Numbered from the stretch's first letter, positions 26,191-35,220 are shown. The stretch: DNA of 35,658 nt from Pseudoalteromonas sp. NBT06-2 (GCF_002276045.1 NZ_NQMR01000073.1:1-35658); one strand, 5' to 3'. Translations and numbers: made by a program. Notes: generated by a model not told the origin, from the letters alone.

Positions 26191-26223
26191 TAAAAAACCC
26201 CGGTTATTTTCACAACAGGGGTT
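26191..26223 (-). terminator. Intrinsic terminator of the EF-G 2 gene
   Basis: On the minus strand AACCCC pairs with GGGGTT (extended inside by GTT/AAC after one mismatch) and is followed by TTTTTTA. It lies 49 bases after the stop codon. Confidence 0.85.
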
Positions 26224-26271
26224 ATTTACTTAGTTATATTTAATCTGAATAAACAGGTTAATTTAAACTAA

Positions 26272-28362
26272 TTATTTTTTAGCAGCTTTAGCAGCTTTTA
26301 CGTCAGCAATTACTTTTTCAGAAACGCTGTTAGGGCAAGGCATGTAATGCCCAAACTCCATAGAGAACTGACCACGGCCTGAAGTCATAGTACGTAAAGA
26401 GCCGATGTAGCCAAACATTTCTGAAAGAGGCACATCAGCTTTAATGCGAACACCAGTTGCACCAGCGTCTTGACCAGCAATCATACCACGACGACGGTTA
26501 AGGTCACCGATTACGTCACCAACATGATCGTCTGGCGTGAAAACGTCAACTTTCATGATAGGTTCGATTAGCTGTGCACCCGCTTTAGGGATAGACTGAC
26601 GGAAAGCGCCTTTAGCTGCGATTTCGAAAGCAACAGCAGATGAATCAACTGCATGGAAACCACCGTCGTATAATTCGATTTCAACGTCAAGTACAGGGAA
26701 GCCAGCAAGAACACCTTCGTCCATCATTACTTTGAAGCCTTTCTCTACTGCTGGGAAGAATTCCTTAGGAACGTTACCGCCCACAACAGATGAAGTAAAC
26801 ACGAAACCTGAACCTGGTTCACCAGGCTTAATACGGTAATCGATTTTACCGAATTGACCAGAACCACCAGATTGTTTCTTATGCGTGTAAGAATCTTCGA
26901 TTGCAGTCGTGATAGTTTCACGGTAAGCAACCTGTGGCTGACCTACTTCAAGTTCAACGCCGTAAGTACGTTTAAGGATATCAACTTTGATATCTAAGTG
27001 AAGTTCACCCATACCAGAAAGGATTGTTTCACCTGAATCGTCATCAGTCTCAACGCGGAAAGTTGGATCTTCAGCAACCATTTTACCGATAGCAATACCC
27101 ATTTTCTCAGTTGAACCTTTATCTTTAGGCTTAACAGAGATAGAGATTACTGGTTCAGGGAAAACCATCGCTTCTAGGATGATTGGATCTTTAGGATCAC
27201 ATAATGTGTGACCTGTTTGAACGTTACTCTTCATACCAACAATCGCGATGATATCACCGGCTTGTGCTGAAGTAAGTTCATTACGATCATCAGCTTGCAT
27301 TTCACACATACGACCGATACGCTCAGTTTTACCTGTAGCAGCATTAAGGATTGTATCGCCTTTATTCAATGTACCTGAATAGATACGAACGAAAGTAAGA
27401 GCTCCAAAACGGTCATCAGAAATTTTAAAAGCTAATGCTTTAAATGTTTCATCATTAGATACAAGAGCGAATTTACCAGTAGGCTCGCCCTCTTCATCTG
27501 TAAGAGGTTGTGGATCAACATCCGTAGGTGAAGGTAGGTAATCAACAACAGCATCAAGGATTAATTGAATACCTTTATTTTTAAATGCAGAACCACAGTA
27601 AGTTGGGAAGAAGTCCATCGTACGTGTACCTTTACGGATACAACGTTTGATTTCTTCTAGTGAAGGTTCTTCACCTTCCATGTAAGCTTCTAATAAATCA
27701 TCATCTTGCTCAAGAGCAGTATCAAGTAACATTTCACGGTACTCTTCTACTTTGTCAAGCATGTCCGCAGGAATGTCAGTGATTTCGTAGTTTTCAGGAA
27801 GACCCGTGTCATCCCAAATGTATGCTTTACGCGTAAGAAGGTCAACAACACCAACGAAATCCTCTTCGATACCGATTGGTAAAACCATAACTAGTGGGTT
27901 AGCAGCTAGTACGTCTTGAGTTTGTTTAACAACGCGGTAAAAATCAGCACCCATACGGTCTAATTTATTTACGAAGATAATACGTGCAACTTCTGATTCA
28001 TTCGCATAACGCCAGTTAGTTTCTGATTGAGGCTCAACACCACCAGAACCACAGAAAACACCTACACCGCCATCTAATACTTTAAGTGAACGGTAAACTT
28101 CTACAGTGAAGTCAACGTGTCCAGGAGTATCGATAACGTTAAAACGGTGATCTTTCCAAAAACAAGTAACAGCAGCAGACTGGATAGTAATACCGCGCTC
28201 AGCTTCCTGTTCCATGAAGTCAGTAGTAGACTCACCATCATGTACTTCACCAGTTTTGTGGATCTGACCAGTAAGTTTCAAGATTCGTTCAGTTGTCGTT
28301 GTTTTACCAGCATCAACGTGAGCGAAGATACCAATATTTCTGTACTTTGATAAATCTGCCAT
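26272..28362 (-). CDS. fusA: Elongation factor G, second paralog (EF-G 2)
   Basis: The 696-residue product is a complete EF-G. It has G1 [11 protein letters not shown] (14-24), switch [11 protein letters not shown]4 NKLDRMGAD, domain II with the GDTILN barrel, domain III-IV with [10 protein letters not shown], and domain V ending in a lysine/alanine tail. The start [20 protein letters not shown] and the lack of rpsL, rpsG or tuf neighbours match the second EF-G carried by Vibrio/Shewanella-type genomes rather than the str-operon copy (E. coli 704 aa, SAHIDAGK). Whether it serves translocation, ribosome recycling or both cannot be told from sequence. AAGAG precedes the ATG, and two TATAAT boxes lie upstream. 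Confidence 0.94.
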   Translation of the reverse strand: MADLSKYRNIGIFAHVDAGKTTTTERILKLTGQIHKTGEVHDGESTTDFMEQEAERGITIQSAAVTCFWKDHRFNVIDTPGHVDFTVEVYRSLKVLDGGVGVFCGSGGVEPQSETNWRYANESEVARIIFVNKLDRMGADFYRVVKQTQDVLAANPLVMVLPIGIEEDFVGVVDLLTRKAYIWDDTGLPENYEITDIPADMLDKVEEYREMLLDTALEQDDDLLEAYMEGEEPSLEEIKRCIRKGTRTMDFFPTYCGSAFKNKGIQLILDAVVDYLPSPTDVDPQPLTDEEGEPTGKFALVSNDETFKALAFKISDDRFGALTFVRIYSGTLNKGDTILNAATGKTERIGRMCEMQADDRNELTSAQAGDIIAIVGMKSNVQTGHTLCDPKDPIILEAMVFPEPVISISVKPKDKGSTEKMGIAIGKMVAEDPTFRVETDDDSGETILSGMGELHLDIKVDILKRTYGVELEVGQPQVAYRETITTAIEDSYTHKKQSGGSGQFGKIDYRIKPGEPGSGFVFTSSVVGGNVPKEFFPAVEKGFKVMMDEGVLAGFPVLDVEIELYDGGFHAVDSSAVAFEIAAKGAFRQSIPKAGAQLIEPIMKVDVFTPDDHVGDVIGDLNRRRGMIAGQDAGATGVRIKADVPLSEMFGYIGSLRTMTSGRGQFSMEFGHYMPCPNSVSEKVIADVKAAKAAKK

Positions 28363-28406
28363 TGTTTTACTCTTAAAGTTGCATTCAAAATGAATTCTGG
28401 AGCCTT

Positions 28407-28464
28407 ATTATAAACGAAATTAAAAATTCTTTCGCTTGGACTCGATATTTGGGGCGCTATTATA
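28407..28464 (-). promoter_or_regulatory. Two candidate -10 boxes for the EF-G 2 gene, in an otherwise empty gap
   Basis: On the minus strand TATAAT occurs at 28464-28459 (with TTCCCA 17 bases upstream as a weak -35) and at 28412-28407 (no good -35). These are the only promoter-like signals in 28363-28650. The remaining bases of that gap are AT-rich and contain no gene that I can see. Confidence 0.45.
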
Positions 28465-28650
28465 AGGTAATGTGAACTAGATGGGAATAGAAGTTAAAAA
28501 AACAACGAACAAAAATGATACAAATAGATGATTTTGTGAAAAAAACAATGAAAAAGCGGTTTGGAATTTAACGGGTTTTATGTCTTAGTTATTGATATTT
28601 AATCAATAAATAAAAATAAAATAGGAAGTGTGAAATAATATAGCACAAAC

Positions 28651-28674
28651 AAAAAAAGACCTCGTAGAGGCCTT
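28651..28674 (-). terminator. Intrinsic terminator of the tRNA-Ser genes
   Basis: On the minus strand AAGGCCTC, a TAC loop and GAGGTCTT (one G-U pair) are followed by a seven-T tract. It lies 15 bases after the CCA end of tRNA-Ser(GCU). Confidence 0.9.
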
Positions 28675-28689
28675 CAATTAAGAATTAAA

Positions 28690-28782
28690 TGGCGGAGAAG
28701 GAGGGATTCGAACCCTCGATAGAGCTACAAACCCTATACTCCCTTAGCAGGGGAGCGCCTTCGGCCACTCGGCCACCTCTCC
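28690..28782 (-). tRNA. tRNA-Ser, anticodon GCU
   Basis: The minus strand reads GGAGAGGTGGCCGAGTGG... with the anticodon loop CTGCTAA (anticodon GCT at 28748-28746) inside a CTCCC/GGGAG stem. It has the long serine-type variable arm, the T-loop GGTTCGAATCC and an encoded CCA end. The acceptor stem pairs with one G-U. It reads AGC/AGU codons. Total 93 bases including CCA. Confidence 0.96.
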
Positions 28783-28980
28783 GACGCTTAATTTTAACGT
28801 ATTAAATGAACATAAATGTTCTAGCTTTTGAAAGGAAATTATTTAGATAAAGGAGTGAATTAAATCTAAATTATATTGATAACCTAGCAAAAGAAAATGG
28901 TGAATAATAGAGGTATATACCTTAGTATATTAGCCTGTAAAGCTAGACTTAACATTTTTATTTTTCAACCAAGTTTTAAA

Positions 28981-29071
28981 TGGCGGAGAGATAGGGATTT
29001 GAACCCTAGATGGGCTATAAACCCATGCCGGTTTTCAAGACCGGTGCATTCGACCACTCTGCCATCTCTCC
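28981..29071 (-). tRNA. tRNA-Ser, anticodon UGA
   Basis: The minus strand reads GGAGAGATGGCAGAGTGG... with the anticodon loop CTTGAAA (anticodon TGA at 29037-29035) between CCGGT and ACCGG. It has a serine-type variable arm, the T-loop GGTTCAAATCC and an encoded CCA end. It reads UCN codons. It lies 198 bases upstream of tRNA-Ser(GCU) on the same strand; no terminator is seen between them, so one transcript is possible. Confidence 0.96.
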
Positions 29072-29259
29072 GTTGGGGTGAGATAATACTTAGCTGATAT
29101 GCCCGTGTAAATACTTTATTGTTCTGTTTGCCTAAAAATCACTCAAAATAGTGAATTTAATTAAAATTTTATTAATTATTAACCTTTTTTGTATTTATTT
29201 GAATGTTTTTAATGAAAATTTAGTTCTAATTATTAGAGAGTTTTTAGTTGGAAGTAAAA

Positions 29260-30264
29260 ATGCTAATAAAAAATAAAGGTAAAAATCACTTAACTGAAGC
29301 ACAAGTGACTGATGAATCGATTTATCATCAACGCAGAGATGTGATCAAAAAAATGGGATTTGTTGGTGCTGGTGGCTTATTTACAAGTTCTACAGTGGCA
29401 AATACCAACTTGTTTAGCTTATTTACAAGAGAAGCGAAACCTTTATTTAAAACACGACCACTTGATTATAAAGCTGCAATACTCGATGAACAAAAGCGTA
29501 CTCCTGAAACTAAAGTGATTTCTCATAATAATTTTTATGAGTTTGGTACAAAAAAGTCAGATCCCGTTGAAAATGCACAACACTTGCAAGTAAAACCTTG
29601 GCAGCTAAAGATCCATGGTGAAGTGAATAAACCTTTTGCGTTGAATTATGATGACTTATATAAACACCTTGCCTTAGAGGAACGTATTTATCGGCTGCGC
29701 TGTGTTGAAGCTTGGTCTATGGTCATACCTTGGTTGGGGTTTTCATTAGCGAAACTAATACAGCAAGCAGATCCAACTTCTGATGCAAAATATGTCGCTT
29801 TTGAAACTTTACATGATAAAGATCAAATGCCTGGGCAACGTAGGCGGTTTGGCGGTATTAATTATCCCTATGTAGAAGGATTAAGAATAGATGAGGCTAT
29901 GAATCCATTAAGCTTTTTAGCTGTGGGTTTATATGGAAAAACTTTACCACCACAAAATGGCGCACCAATTCGTTTAGTTGTACCTTGGAAATATGGTTTT
30001 AAAAGTATTAAGTCGATTGTATCTATTAAATTAGTTAAACATCAACCACCGACTAGTTGGAATAAACTTGCACCTCAGGAGTATGGTTTTTACGCAAATG
30101 TAAATCCTAGTGTATCTCATCCTAGGTGGAGTCAGGCATCTGAAAGGCGTATAACCAGCGGTGGTTTATTTGATCGAAATCGCATTGCCACTTTACCTTT
30201 CAATGGTTATGGTGATGAAGTTGCATATTTATATAAAGACATGGATCTTAAAAAATATTTCTAA
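29260..30264 (+). CDS. msrP: MsrP (YedY), periplasmic methionine sulfoxide reductase catalytic subunit
   Basis: MsrP is the molybdopterin enzyme that repairs methionine sulfoxide in envelope proteins, taking electrons from MsrQ. The 334-residue product has a Tat signal ([20 protein letters not shown] at 25-26), and [13 protein letters not shown]. The molybdenum-ligand cysteine is C148 in [15 protein letters not shown]. Further matches are [39 protein letters not shown] and the C-terminal YANVNP...HPRWSQA. I chose ATG 29260 because GGAAG stands 6 bases upstream; the TTG at 29248 overlaps that site. Export would use the TatABC encoded at the left of this window. msrQ follows after 208 bases. 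Confidence 0.96.
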   Translation: MLIKNKGKNHLTEAQVTDESIYHQRRDVIKKMGFVGAGGLFTSSTVANTNLFSLFTREAKPLFKTRPLDYKAAILDEQKRTPETKVISHNNFYEFGTKKSDPVENAQHLQVKPWQLKIHGEVNKPFALNYDDLYKHLALEERIYRLRCVEAWSMVIPWLGFSLAKLIQQADPTSDAKYVAFETLHDKDQMPGQRRRFGGINYPYVEGLRIDEAMNPLSFLAVGLYGKTLPPQNGAPIRLVVPWKYGFKSIKSIVSIKLVKHQPPTSWNKLAPQEYGFYANVNPSVSHPRWSQASERRITSGGLFDRNRIATLPFNGYGDEVAYLYKDMDLKKYF

Positions 30265-30288
30265 AATAAATCTGCTATACATCTTTAT

Positions 30289-30328
30289 AAAGACCACTAC
30301 GTGATAACAGGAAATACTTGGTCTTTTT
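30289..30328 (+). terminator. Hairpin between msrP and msrQ, possible partial terminator
   Basis: AAAGACCA (30289-30296) pairs with TGGTCTTT (30319-30326) across a 22-base loop and leads into TTTTT. The long loop makes it weak. A perfect short palindrome (GCCAC TTA GTGGC, 30420-30432) follows a T-rich run nearer to msrQ and may be a protein site or a second stem. These could tune msrQ relative to msrP. Confidence 0.45.
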
Positions 30329-30472
30329 CGTTAAATCTGAGTTTGGTTTGTTAGTTTAGATTTTTATAATTAAATATTGATATACCCCCCAGTTCTGCTG
30401 GAGGTAATTTAATTTTTTTGCCACTTAGTGGCCACAATAGAAATGTGAATCAGATCTATAAGAGGTGAATGC

Positions 30473-31102
30473 TTGAAATTACAAGTCAAACTTAAAACCA
30501 AAGATAAAATCATATTATTAAAAACTGCATTGCATTGTATTTTATTTACTCCAGCTGTTTGGGTCTTTTATTTGGCGGTGCAAGACCTACTAGGTGCAGA
30601 TCCGGTGCAAGCCATTATTCACTTCACTGGTTTAAGTGCGCTTAAGGTATTAATTTTAGGTTTAGTAATAAGCCCACTTGCTCCTAAAGTTAAATTTATA
30701 CCTTTAATGCAAATAAGACGACTAGTTGGCTTGTATGCATTTTTTTATGCTTGTTTACATTTATTGAGTTTTTTCACTTTTGATTTACAACTTGATTGGC
30801 CCTTGTTATTAAGTGAAATTGTTAAACGTCCTTATATAACAGTAGGTATGTTTTCTTGGTTAGTTTTACTTATCCTATCTGTGACTTCAGCTATGTTTAT
30901 CAGGCGTAAATTAGGTAAGCGATGGCAGTCTTTACATAATTTAGTATATATTACGGTACCTATTGCTGTTTTACATTTTTATTGGTCTTTAAAGTCGGGA
31001 TGGATAGAGCCTGCAATTTACTTACTTATTACGTTTATATTATTAAGTTTTAGAAGAAAAAAATTGCAACGTACTTTCTCATTAAGAGGGGGGTTTACAT
31101 AA
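30473..31102 (+). CDS. msrQ: MsrQ (YedZ), haem-binding membrane subunit of the MsrPQ system
   Basis: MsrQ is the inner-membrane b-type haem protein that passes electrons from the quinone pool/flavin reductase to MsrP. The 209-residue product has about six membrane helices and the ferric reductase-like features HFTGLSALK, RRLVGLYAFFYACLHLLSFF and RKLGKRWQSLHNLVYITVPIAVLHF. Histidines in the membrane helices are in the right places. Start: TTG at 30473 with AGAGG seven bases upstream; the ATG at 30469 is in another frame and stops after eight codons. It is closed by the strong bidirectional terminator at 31165-31200. Confidence 0.93.
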   Translation: MKLQVKLKTKDKIILLKTALHCILFTPAVWVFYLAVQDLLGADPVQAIIHFTGLSALKVLILGLVISPLAPKVKFIPLMQIRRLVGLYAFFYACLHLLSFFTFDLQLDWPLLLSEIVKRPYITVGMFSWLVLLILSVTSAMFIRRKLGKRWQSLHNLVYITVPIAVLHFYWSLKSGWIEPAIYLLITFILLSFRRKKLQRTFSLRGGFT

Positions 31103-31164
31103 CTTATGCTCATGAACTTTTAAAACCAGAGTAAATAGATGAAGTAAATGTGGTCTTGTATTTG

Positions 31165-31200
31165 AAATAGCAAAGGCCATATATGTGGCCTTTGCTATTT
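31165..31200. terminator. Bidirectional terminator between msrQ and yggN
   Basis: A perfect 14-base stem (AAATAGCAAAGGCC / GGCCTTTGCTATTT) with an 8-base loop has A and T tracts on its flanks, between convergent genes. Confidence 0.9.
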
Positions 31201-31221
31201 TGATGACTGACTTTGGTGGGG

Positions 31222-32055
31222 CTAGTGATTTACCGCAAATAAATCATAAGCTTTCAGTTCAGGTAAAAACTCTTGTAGTTGGTCTTCTTGTAGCGCTAGT
31301 TGCTCTATCGAACCACAAAATGCTTCTGCTTTTTGTTCTAGGTTTTTAGCTTGCAGTGCTACTTTTTGTTCAATTTGTTTGCCCATGTTTTCCATACGTT
31401 TTTCAAACTCATCCATATCTCCACCGGAACCAATCAGTTCTGATCCTAGTGCCACTAATAAGCCGCCAATTGAGTCCATTACTGCTGCTTGCATGGCTTC
31501 TTCCATTTTACTTTCGAACGATTCACCAAATGTATCATCAATTGAATCAAAACCTTGCTGACTCATAACAAAAGTACCGTCTTGGTAAAATTGGTCATGA
31601 ATTTTAACTGATAACTCTTCCATTAATTCTGACATTGAATCCATGCTATTTAATCCAAATGCATTACCGACTTCATCAATTGCGATTCCCGCAATCTTTA
31701 CCCCTTCAAGGGCTATATTTGCAACTTGAGGTAACTGCTGACGTAAGTTATCAGCGTAATTTTCTAAAGTTTGTTGTTCTTGTGAACTTAGGCTGATAGC
31801 TTCATCATTAATATATAAGGTACCATCTTGCTCAATTCGCATCACGTGATCATTTTGTGTTTGTATTTCTAAAGTATTAGGTTGAATACGAACGGTATGT
31901 TGGAACGCCATATTACAGCTATCAGAAGAAATATTAATGCTATTTAAATTGTTATGAGCAAGTGCTGAACCAGATAATAAACCTGAACTGAGAATAAGTG
32001 CTGTACCAAGCGTTTTAGAGTGTGTTGATAATGTCTTTTTAGTGAACGTTTTCAT
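31222..32055 (-). CDS. yggN: YggN/DUF2884 family exported protein
   Basis: The 277-residue product has a long Sec signal peptide (basic start, then LGTALILSSGLLSGSALA, cleavage before HN). It continues with the DUF2884 features: an N-terminal strand region with SSDSCNMAFQHTVRIQPNTLEIQT and LYINDEAISLSSQEQQTL, a helical middle, and a final helical domain with AFCGSIEQLALQEDQLQ. Two cysteines (one near each end) may form a disulfide. The family's function is unknown. AGGAAG precedes the ATG by 8 bases. The 280 bases upstream hold no recognisable gene. Confidence 0.88.
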   Translation of the reverse strand: MKTFTKKTLSTHSKTLGTALILSSGLLSGSALAHNNLNSINISSDSCNMAFQHTVRIQPNTLEIQTQNDHVMRIEQDGTLYINDEAISLSSQEQQTLENYADNLRQQLPQVANIALEGVKIAGIAIDEVGNAFGLNSMDSMSELMEELSVKIHDQFYQDGTFVMSQQGFDSIDDTFGESFESKMEEAMQAAVMDSIGGLLVALGSELIGSGGDMDEFEKRMENMGKQIEQKVALQAKNLEQKAEAFCGSIEQLALQEDQLQEFLPELKAYDLFAVNH

Positions 32056-32336
32056 GTTTTGGCTTCCTGTATAAAAATAGTTATTATCTTTCCCGTTGAT
32101 GTATATACTATTTCAATATCGGTGCCACATTTTTATTTTAATTTAAAACAATAAGTTAGTGGTTTATTCAGTTGACGGATAATTAAACTGATTAGTGTTT
32201 AGACTAAAAAGTGGTTAAATAAACAATTTAATAGTTAATTTATATTTGAGTATAAAAAACTAAACTTTTTCGGCGATCTGTTTGTTGTCTGGAGTCTAAC
32301 CAGCGGCCTCTGTTTATTTTTATTCTTCTGCGATCT

Positions 32337-32771
32337 TTATTTTAATTGCGTAATAAGTTGCTCTAATAAGGTTTTAAGTTGTTTCGCTTTTTCAGTATCG
32401 TAATCTGTTTGACTGATGAGTTGCTGGGGTATACAGGCTAAGCCTTGTTTTAATTGCCACCCTTTTGCTGTGAGTTTGATATCAATTTGCCTTTCATCAG
32501 ATTCATTTTTTATTCGCTCTAATAATTGTGCTTGCTGCATTCGTTTTAATAAGGGTGTTAATGTATTGCTATTTAATAATGCTTTTTTGCCAATTTGCTT
32601 TACGCTAAGGCCATCATTTTGCCATAAGATCATCAATACTATGTATTGTGTATAGGTAAGTTTATATTGCTCTAAAAGCGGTTGATATAGACGCGTTACT
32701 AATCTAGACGCCGCATAAAGCGGAAAACATAACTGATTTTCAAGAATTTGATGATCGGCTTTTTGTGTCAT
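32337..32771 (-). CDS. ohrR: OhrR/OspR-type MarR family peroxide-sensing regulator
   Basis: The 144-residue protein has a winged-helix MarR fold (KLTYTQYIVLMILW, SVKQIGKKALLNSNTLTPLLKRM, and the wing with ESDERQIDIKLTAKG). It keeps the reactive N-terminal cysteine of one-Cys organic peroxide sensors: C15 in ENQLCFPLYAASR. It starts 2 bases after the glutathione peroxidase gene, so the two are one operon, as with ospR and its peroxidase partner in Pseudomonas aeruginosa. It probably represses this operon through the inverted repeat at 33287-33306 (inferred). Confidence 0.88.
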   Translation of the reverse strand: MTQKADHQILENQLCFPLYAASRLVTRLYQPLLEQYKLTYTQYIVLMILWQNDGLSVKQIGKKALLNSNTLTPLLKRMQQAQLLERIKNESDERQIDIKLTAKGWQLKQGLACIPQQLISQTDYDTEKAKQLKTLLEQLITQLK

Positions 32772-32773
32772 AC

Positions 32774-33256
32774 TTATTTTGCCAACTCATGCTGAATGAA
32801 TTTTTCGATCGCTATAGGTTTAGTTGTAGGTGCAAAACGCTTAATTGGCATACCATCGCGGCTGATTAAAAACTTAGTAAAATTCCATTTTATATTATTA
32901 CCAAAAATACCTGGCAGAGCGGGTTTAAGGTATTGATAAATAGGATGGCTATTAGTACCGTTAACATCTATTTTTTCAAACATTTGAAAATCGACACCAT
33001 AATTGATTAAGCACCCTTGTGAGATTTCTGTTGCATCACCAGGCTCTTGTTGGCGAAATTGGTTACATGGAAAACCTAAAATAACTAAGCCTTGATCTTT
33101 ATATCGGTCATATAGTTTTTGTAAACCCTCATACTGTGGTGTTAATCCACACTTGCTTGCAGTATTTACTATTAAAACGACCTTGCCTTGATAGTCGCTC
33201 ATATTAATATTGTGTTGCTGCAAACTAGTTGCTTGAAGTTGGTAAAAATCAGACAT
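32774..33256 (-). CDS. Glutathione peroxidase family thiol peroxidase
   Basis: The 160-residue product has all family motifs: VNTASKCGLTPQYEGLQ with the peroxidatic C36 (cysteine type, not selenocysteine), GFPCNQFRQQEPG with a second cysteine, and KWNFTKFLI with the conserved Trp-Asn pair. It reduces hydrogen or organic peroxides, probably with thioredoxin rather than glutathione in bacterial members (family knowledge). It is the first gene of a two-gene operon with ohrR, behind a consensus promoter, and AGGA lies 8 bases before the ATG. Confidence 0.94.
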   Translation of the reverse strand: MSDFYQLQATSLQQHNINMSDYQGKVVLIVNTASKCGLTPQYEGLQKLYDRYKDQGLVILGFPCNQFRQQEPGDATEISQGCLINYGVDFQMFEKIDVNGTNSHPIYQYLKPALPGIFGNNIKWNFTKFLISRDGMPIKRFAPTTKPIAIEKFIQHELAK

Positions 33257-33285
33257 AACTTTGTTCCTGAGTAGAAATGGGTTGA

Positions 33286-33313
33286 ATTATATCGTGCGCG
33301 ATTTAAGTGTCAA
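33286..33313 (-). promoter_or_regulatory. Consensus sigma-70 promoter of the gpx-ohrR operon
   Basis: On the minus strand TTGACA (33313-33308), a 16-base spacer and TATAAT (33291-33286) match both consensus boxes exactly. They lie 30 to 57 bases upstream of the peroxidase start. Such a strong promoter normally needs a repressor. Confidence 0.85.
33287..33306. promoter_or_regulatory. Candidate OhrR/MarR operator
   Basis: An 8-4-8 imperfect inverted repeat (TTAAATCG, CGCA, CGATATAA; 7 of 8 pairs) fills the spacer and -10 of the gpx-ohrR promoter. Its size and position fit a MarR-family dimer site. It does not match the TACAATT-type OhrR box known from Bacillus. Confidence 0.55.
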
Positions 33314-33469
33314 TGTGAACTTTTTATATGATTGTTTCAGTAGATTGGATAGCATGATTGAATTGGTCTGTAGATTATTAAAGTTATTATACTTTTAAAT
33401 AGGTTAAAAATGTAATTCGTAATCTAAAGGAGCGCCAGCCATAGGGTCTCTCAATCGTAATGAGGCATC

Positions 33470-33515
33470 TAGATAATAAAGATCCAAAGGACTTATTTTT
33501 GGTCTTTATTATCTA
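33470..33515. terminator. Hairpin after the cysteine-rich secreted protein gene
   Basis: TAGATAATAAAGATC (33470-33484) pairs with GGTCTTTATTATCTA (33501-33515), one G-U pair, around a 16-base loop. It lies 29 bases beyond the stop codon of the minus-strand gene. The stem is AT-rich and lacks a clear T tract beyond its arms, so termination is uncertain. Confidence 0.5.
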
Positions 33516-33543
33516 AAGTGTTAGTTTTTAGCCGTAGTAAAGC

Positions 33544-34248
33544 TTAACAATACTCGCCATTACAACCACCATTACCTGTAATTCTATGTGTCGCAGTAGA
33601 GTCATAGATATAGCCATGATTATCGATTGCTTTTACTCTTATACTGACACTACTTGCTCCGCCATGATAATGAAAATAATTTTGGGCATTGCCTTTGTAT
33701 ACACCATCTACCCAAGACTCTACAGAGGCAATACTTCCATCTGAATCGGCGGCAGATATTGCGACATCAATTACATGTTCATTATCTTCTCTTACACTAG
33801 AGTTAGCAACCGGTTTATAGTCACAAATATATTCTTTTACAGGTCTTTGTTCAAGAAAATCTAATGTAGCTGTACATGAAATGTATTCACTAGTTTTTTC
33901 AGGTAAAGTACACATACTTGGTCCAGCTCCTTTAGATTCATAATAAGAAACTAATTCACCCAATGAAACATATTTTTTAGTAGATTCTCTATAATCATCT
34001 GATAGTGTTTTTGTTATGGTTTCTGTTATAAGGTCAAAGCCTCTTGGTTTTGGCTTACAAGTTGTTTGTTGGTAGGTAGCTTGACATTCAGGGGCACCTG
34101 CATAGATATTTTTATATCCTGTTATTTCATATCGACAATTAGTTTTTTCTCCAAAATTATCATCTCCTGCAAACGCGTTAAATGAACTAATTGAAGCTAT
34201 TGTTAATATGGTTGATGTCGCTAATGCATTAAATTTTAACTTGAACAT
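33544..34248 (-). CDS. Secreted cysteine-rich protein with C-terminal Ig-like domain
   Basis: The 234-residue protein has a Sec signal (MFKLKFNALATSTILTIASI..., cleavage after NAFA). The N-terminal half has six cysteines (NCRY, PECQ, TTCK, SMCT, ISCT, YICD), probably disulfide-bonded. The C-terminal domain (about 150-225) carries VIDVAISAADSDGSIASVESWVDGVYKG, a pattern typical of bacterial Ig-like domains found in secreted hydrolases and adhesins. It ends in GGCNGEYC with two more cysteines. No catalytic motif is seen, so a binding or structural role is more likely. I do not recognise the whole protein. It lies in AT-rich accessory sequence. Confidence 0.72.
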   Translation of the reverse strand: MFKLKFNALATSTILTIASISSFNAFAGDDNFGEKTNCRYEITGYKNIYAGAPECQATYQQTTCKPKPRGFDLITETITKTLSDDYRESTKKYVSLGELVSYYESKGAGPSMCTLPEKTSEYISCTATLDFLEQRPVKEYICDYKPVANSSVREDNEHVIDVAISAADSDGSIASVESWVDGVYKGNAQNYFHYHGGASSVSIRVKAIDNHGYIYDSTATHRITGNGGCNGEYC

Positions 34249-34962
34249 AATTTATCCTAATAATAAATATTGGTGCAGTTTTCTGATTAATCATATCTAT
34301 TGTTTTCCTTTTTATTATTCGGCTAACAATATTATTGATTAAGCAGTTGCGTTTTTATATAAATCGTTTTAATTAATAATAATTCAATTGTTGTTGAATT
34401 ATCTTTCCCCTCACTGCAGGCGGCTTAATTATTAAAAAGTATTTTTTTTATAAACTATTCGACAGTAAAGCGTTTTCTATTTTTTGATAATTAATGAATT
34501 TTTTATATCTAAATCCTGCCAATTTATAGTAAAAATTAGCCATTTTATTAACAGTGAAAGAATGTCATTTTATTGATGATTTTTGGCTGAATTTTGATAT
34601 TAAAATATGCAAAATTGAGTATGCTTATAGGGCTTCATATTAGCTTTCTTATAAAGTAGATTTGCAAGCGTGCAGAAATGCCAAGCGTTTAATCATATTG
34701 AATTTAACTTACCCTTAATTTGTTTATTTTAATTGGTATAAAAGTTTGGTTTTTCTGCGACTAATGATTTTTAAGATTACATTGAGCTTATTTAGTAAAT
34801 GTTTTATCTTATCTAAGGTTATGAATTATAAGTTTGTTTTTTTGGCGGTTTTGTTTTAGTTAATGGCAGAATAATGATAGGAGGAAATTTTATTATTTAG
34901 GTAAGGTAGAAGTGAGCAAAGTGCTCAGAATATTAGCCCATCAATTTTTAAGGGAAATTGTA
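34249..34962. other. AT-rich, mostly non-coding stretch
   Basis: About 700 bases with frequent stops on both strands and very AT-rich runs. A strong ribosome-site-like AGGAGGAA near 34880 has no usable start codon after it. An 11-codon frame starting MNYKFVFLAVLF near 34820 looks like a signal-peptide beginning but stops at once. No gene, tRNA or clear terminator can be supported; it may be decayed sequence or a regulatory leader. Confidence 0.5.
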
Positions 34963-35082
34963 ATGCGAAACATAAAAATATCCATTTTGAACTATCTAGT
35001 AAAACATCAGACATTTATCACTTTTAGTAATGTGATATGCAATGTAATTAAAAAGCATTTCTTAGTATGTGTCTCTAAGTAA
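34963..35082 (+). CDS. Possible 39-residue small protein
   Basis: An ATG preceded by AAGGGA at about 8 bases opens a 39-codon frame (MRNIKISILNYLVKHQTFIT...) ending at TAA 35080-35082. The product is basic and moderately hydrophobic with two cysteines. Only the ribosome site supports it. It lies 138 bases before the first secreted small protein and has no recognisable similarity. Confidence 0.28.
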   Translation: MRNIKISILNYLVKHQTFITFSNVICNVIKKHFLVCVSK

Positions 35083-35220
35083 ATTGCTATTTATCATCAA
35101 TAAATAATCTTATAATAACAACAAACTCCATACATTTTATGCGTTTATAAAGTAGCCATACTTTTTAGATGAATTTGACTTGTAAGGAAAATAAAAATAA
35201 ATTTTATAAAAGGTGGTTTT

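Noticed and set aside
34820..34856. MNYKFVFLAVLF frame as a third secreted paralog
   Set aside because: It stops after 11 to 12 codons and nothing downstream resembles the shared mature region; AT-rich DNA readily gives such hydrophobic strings.
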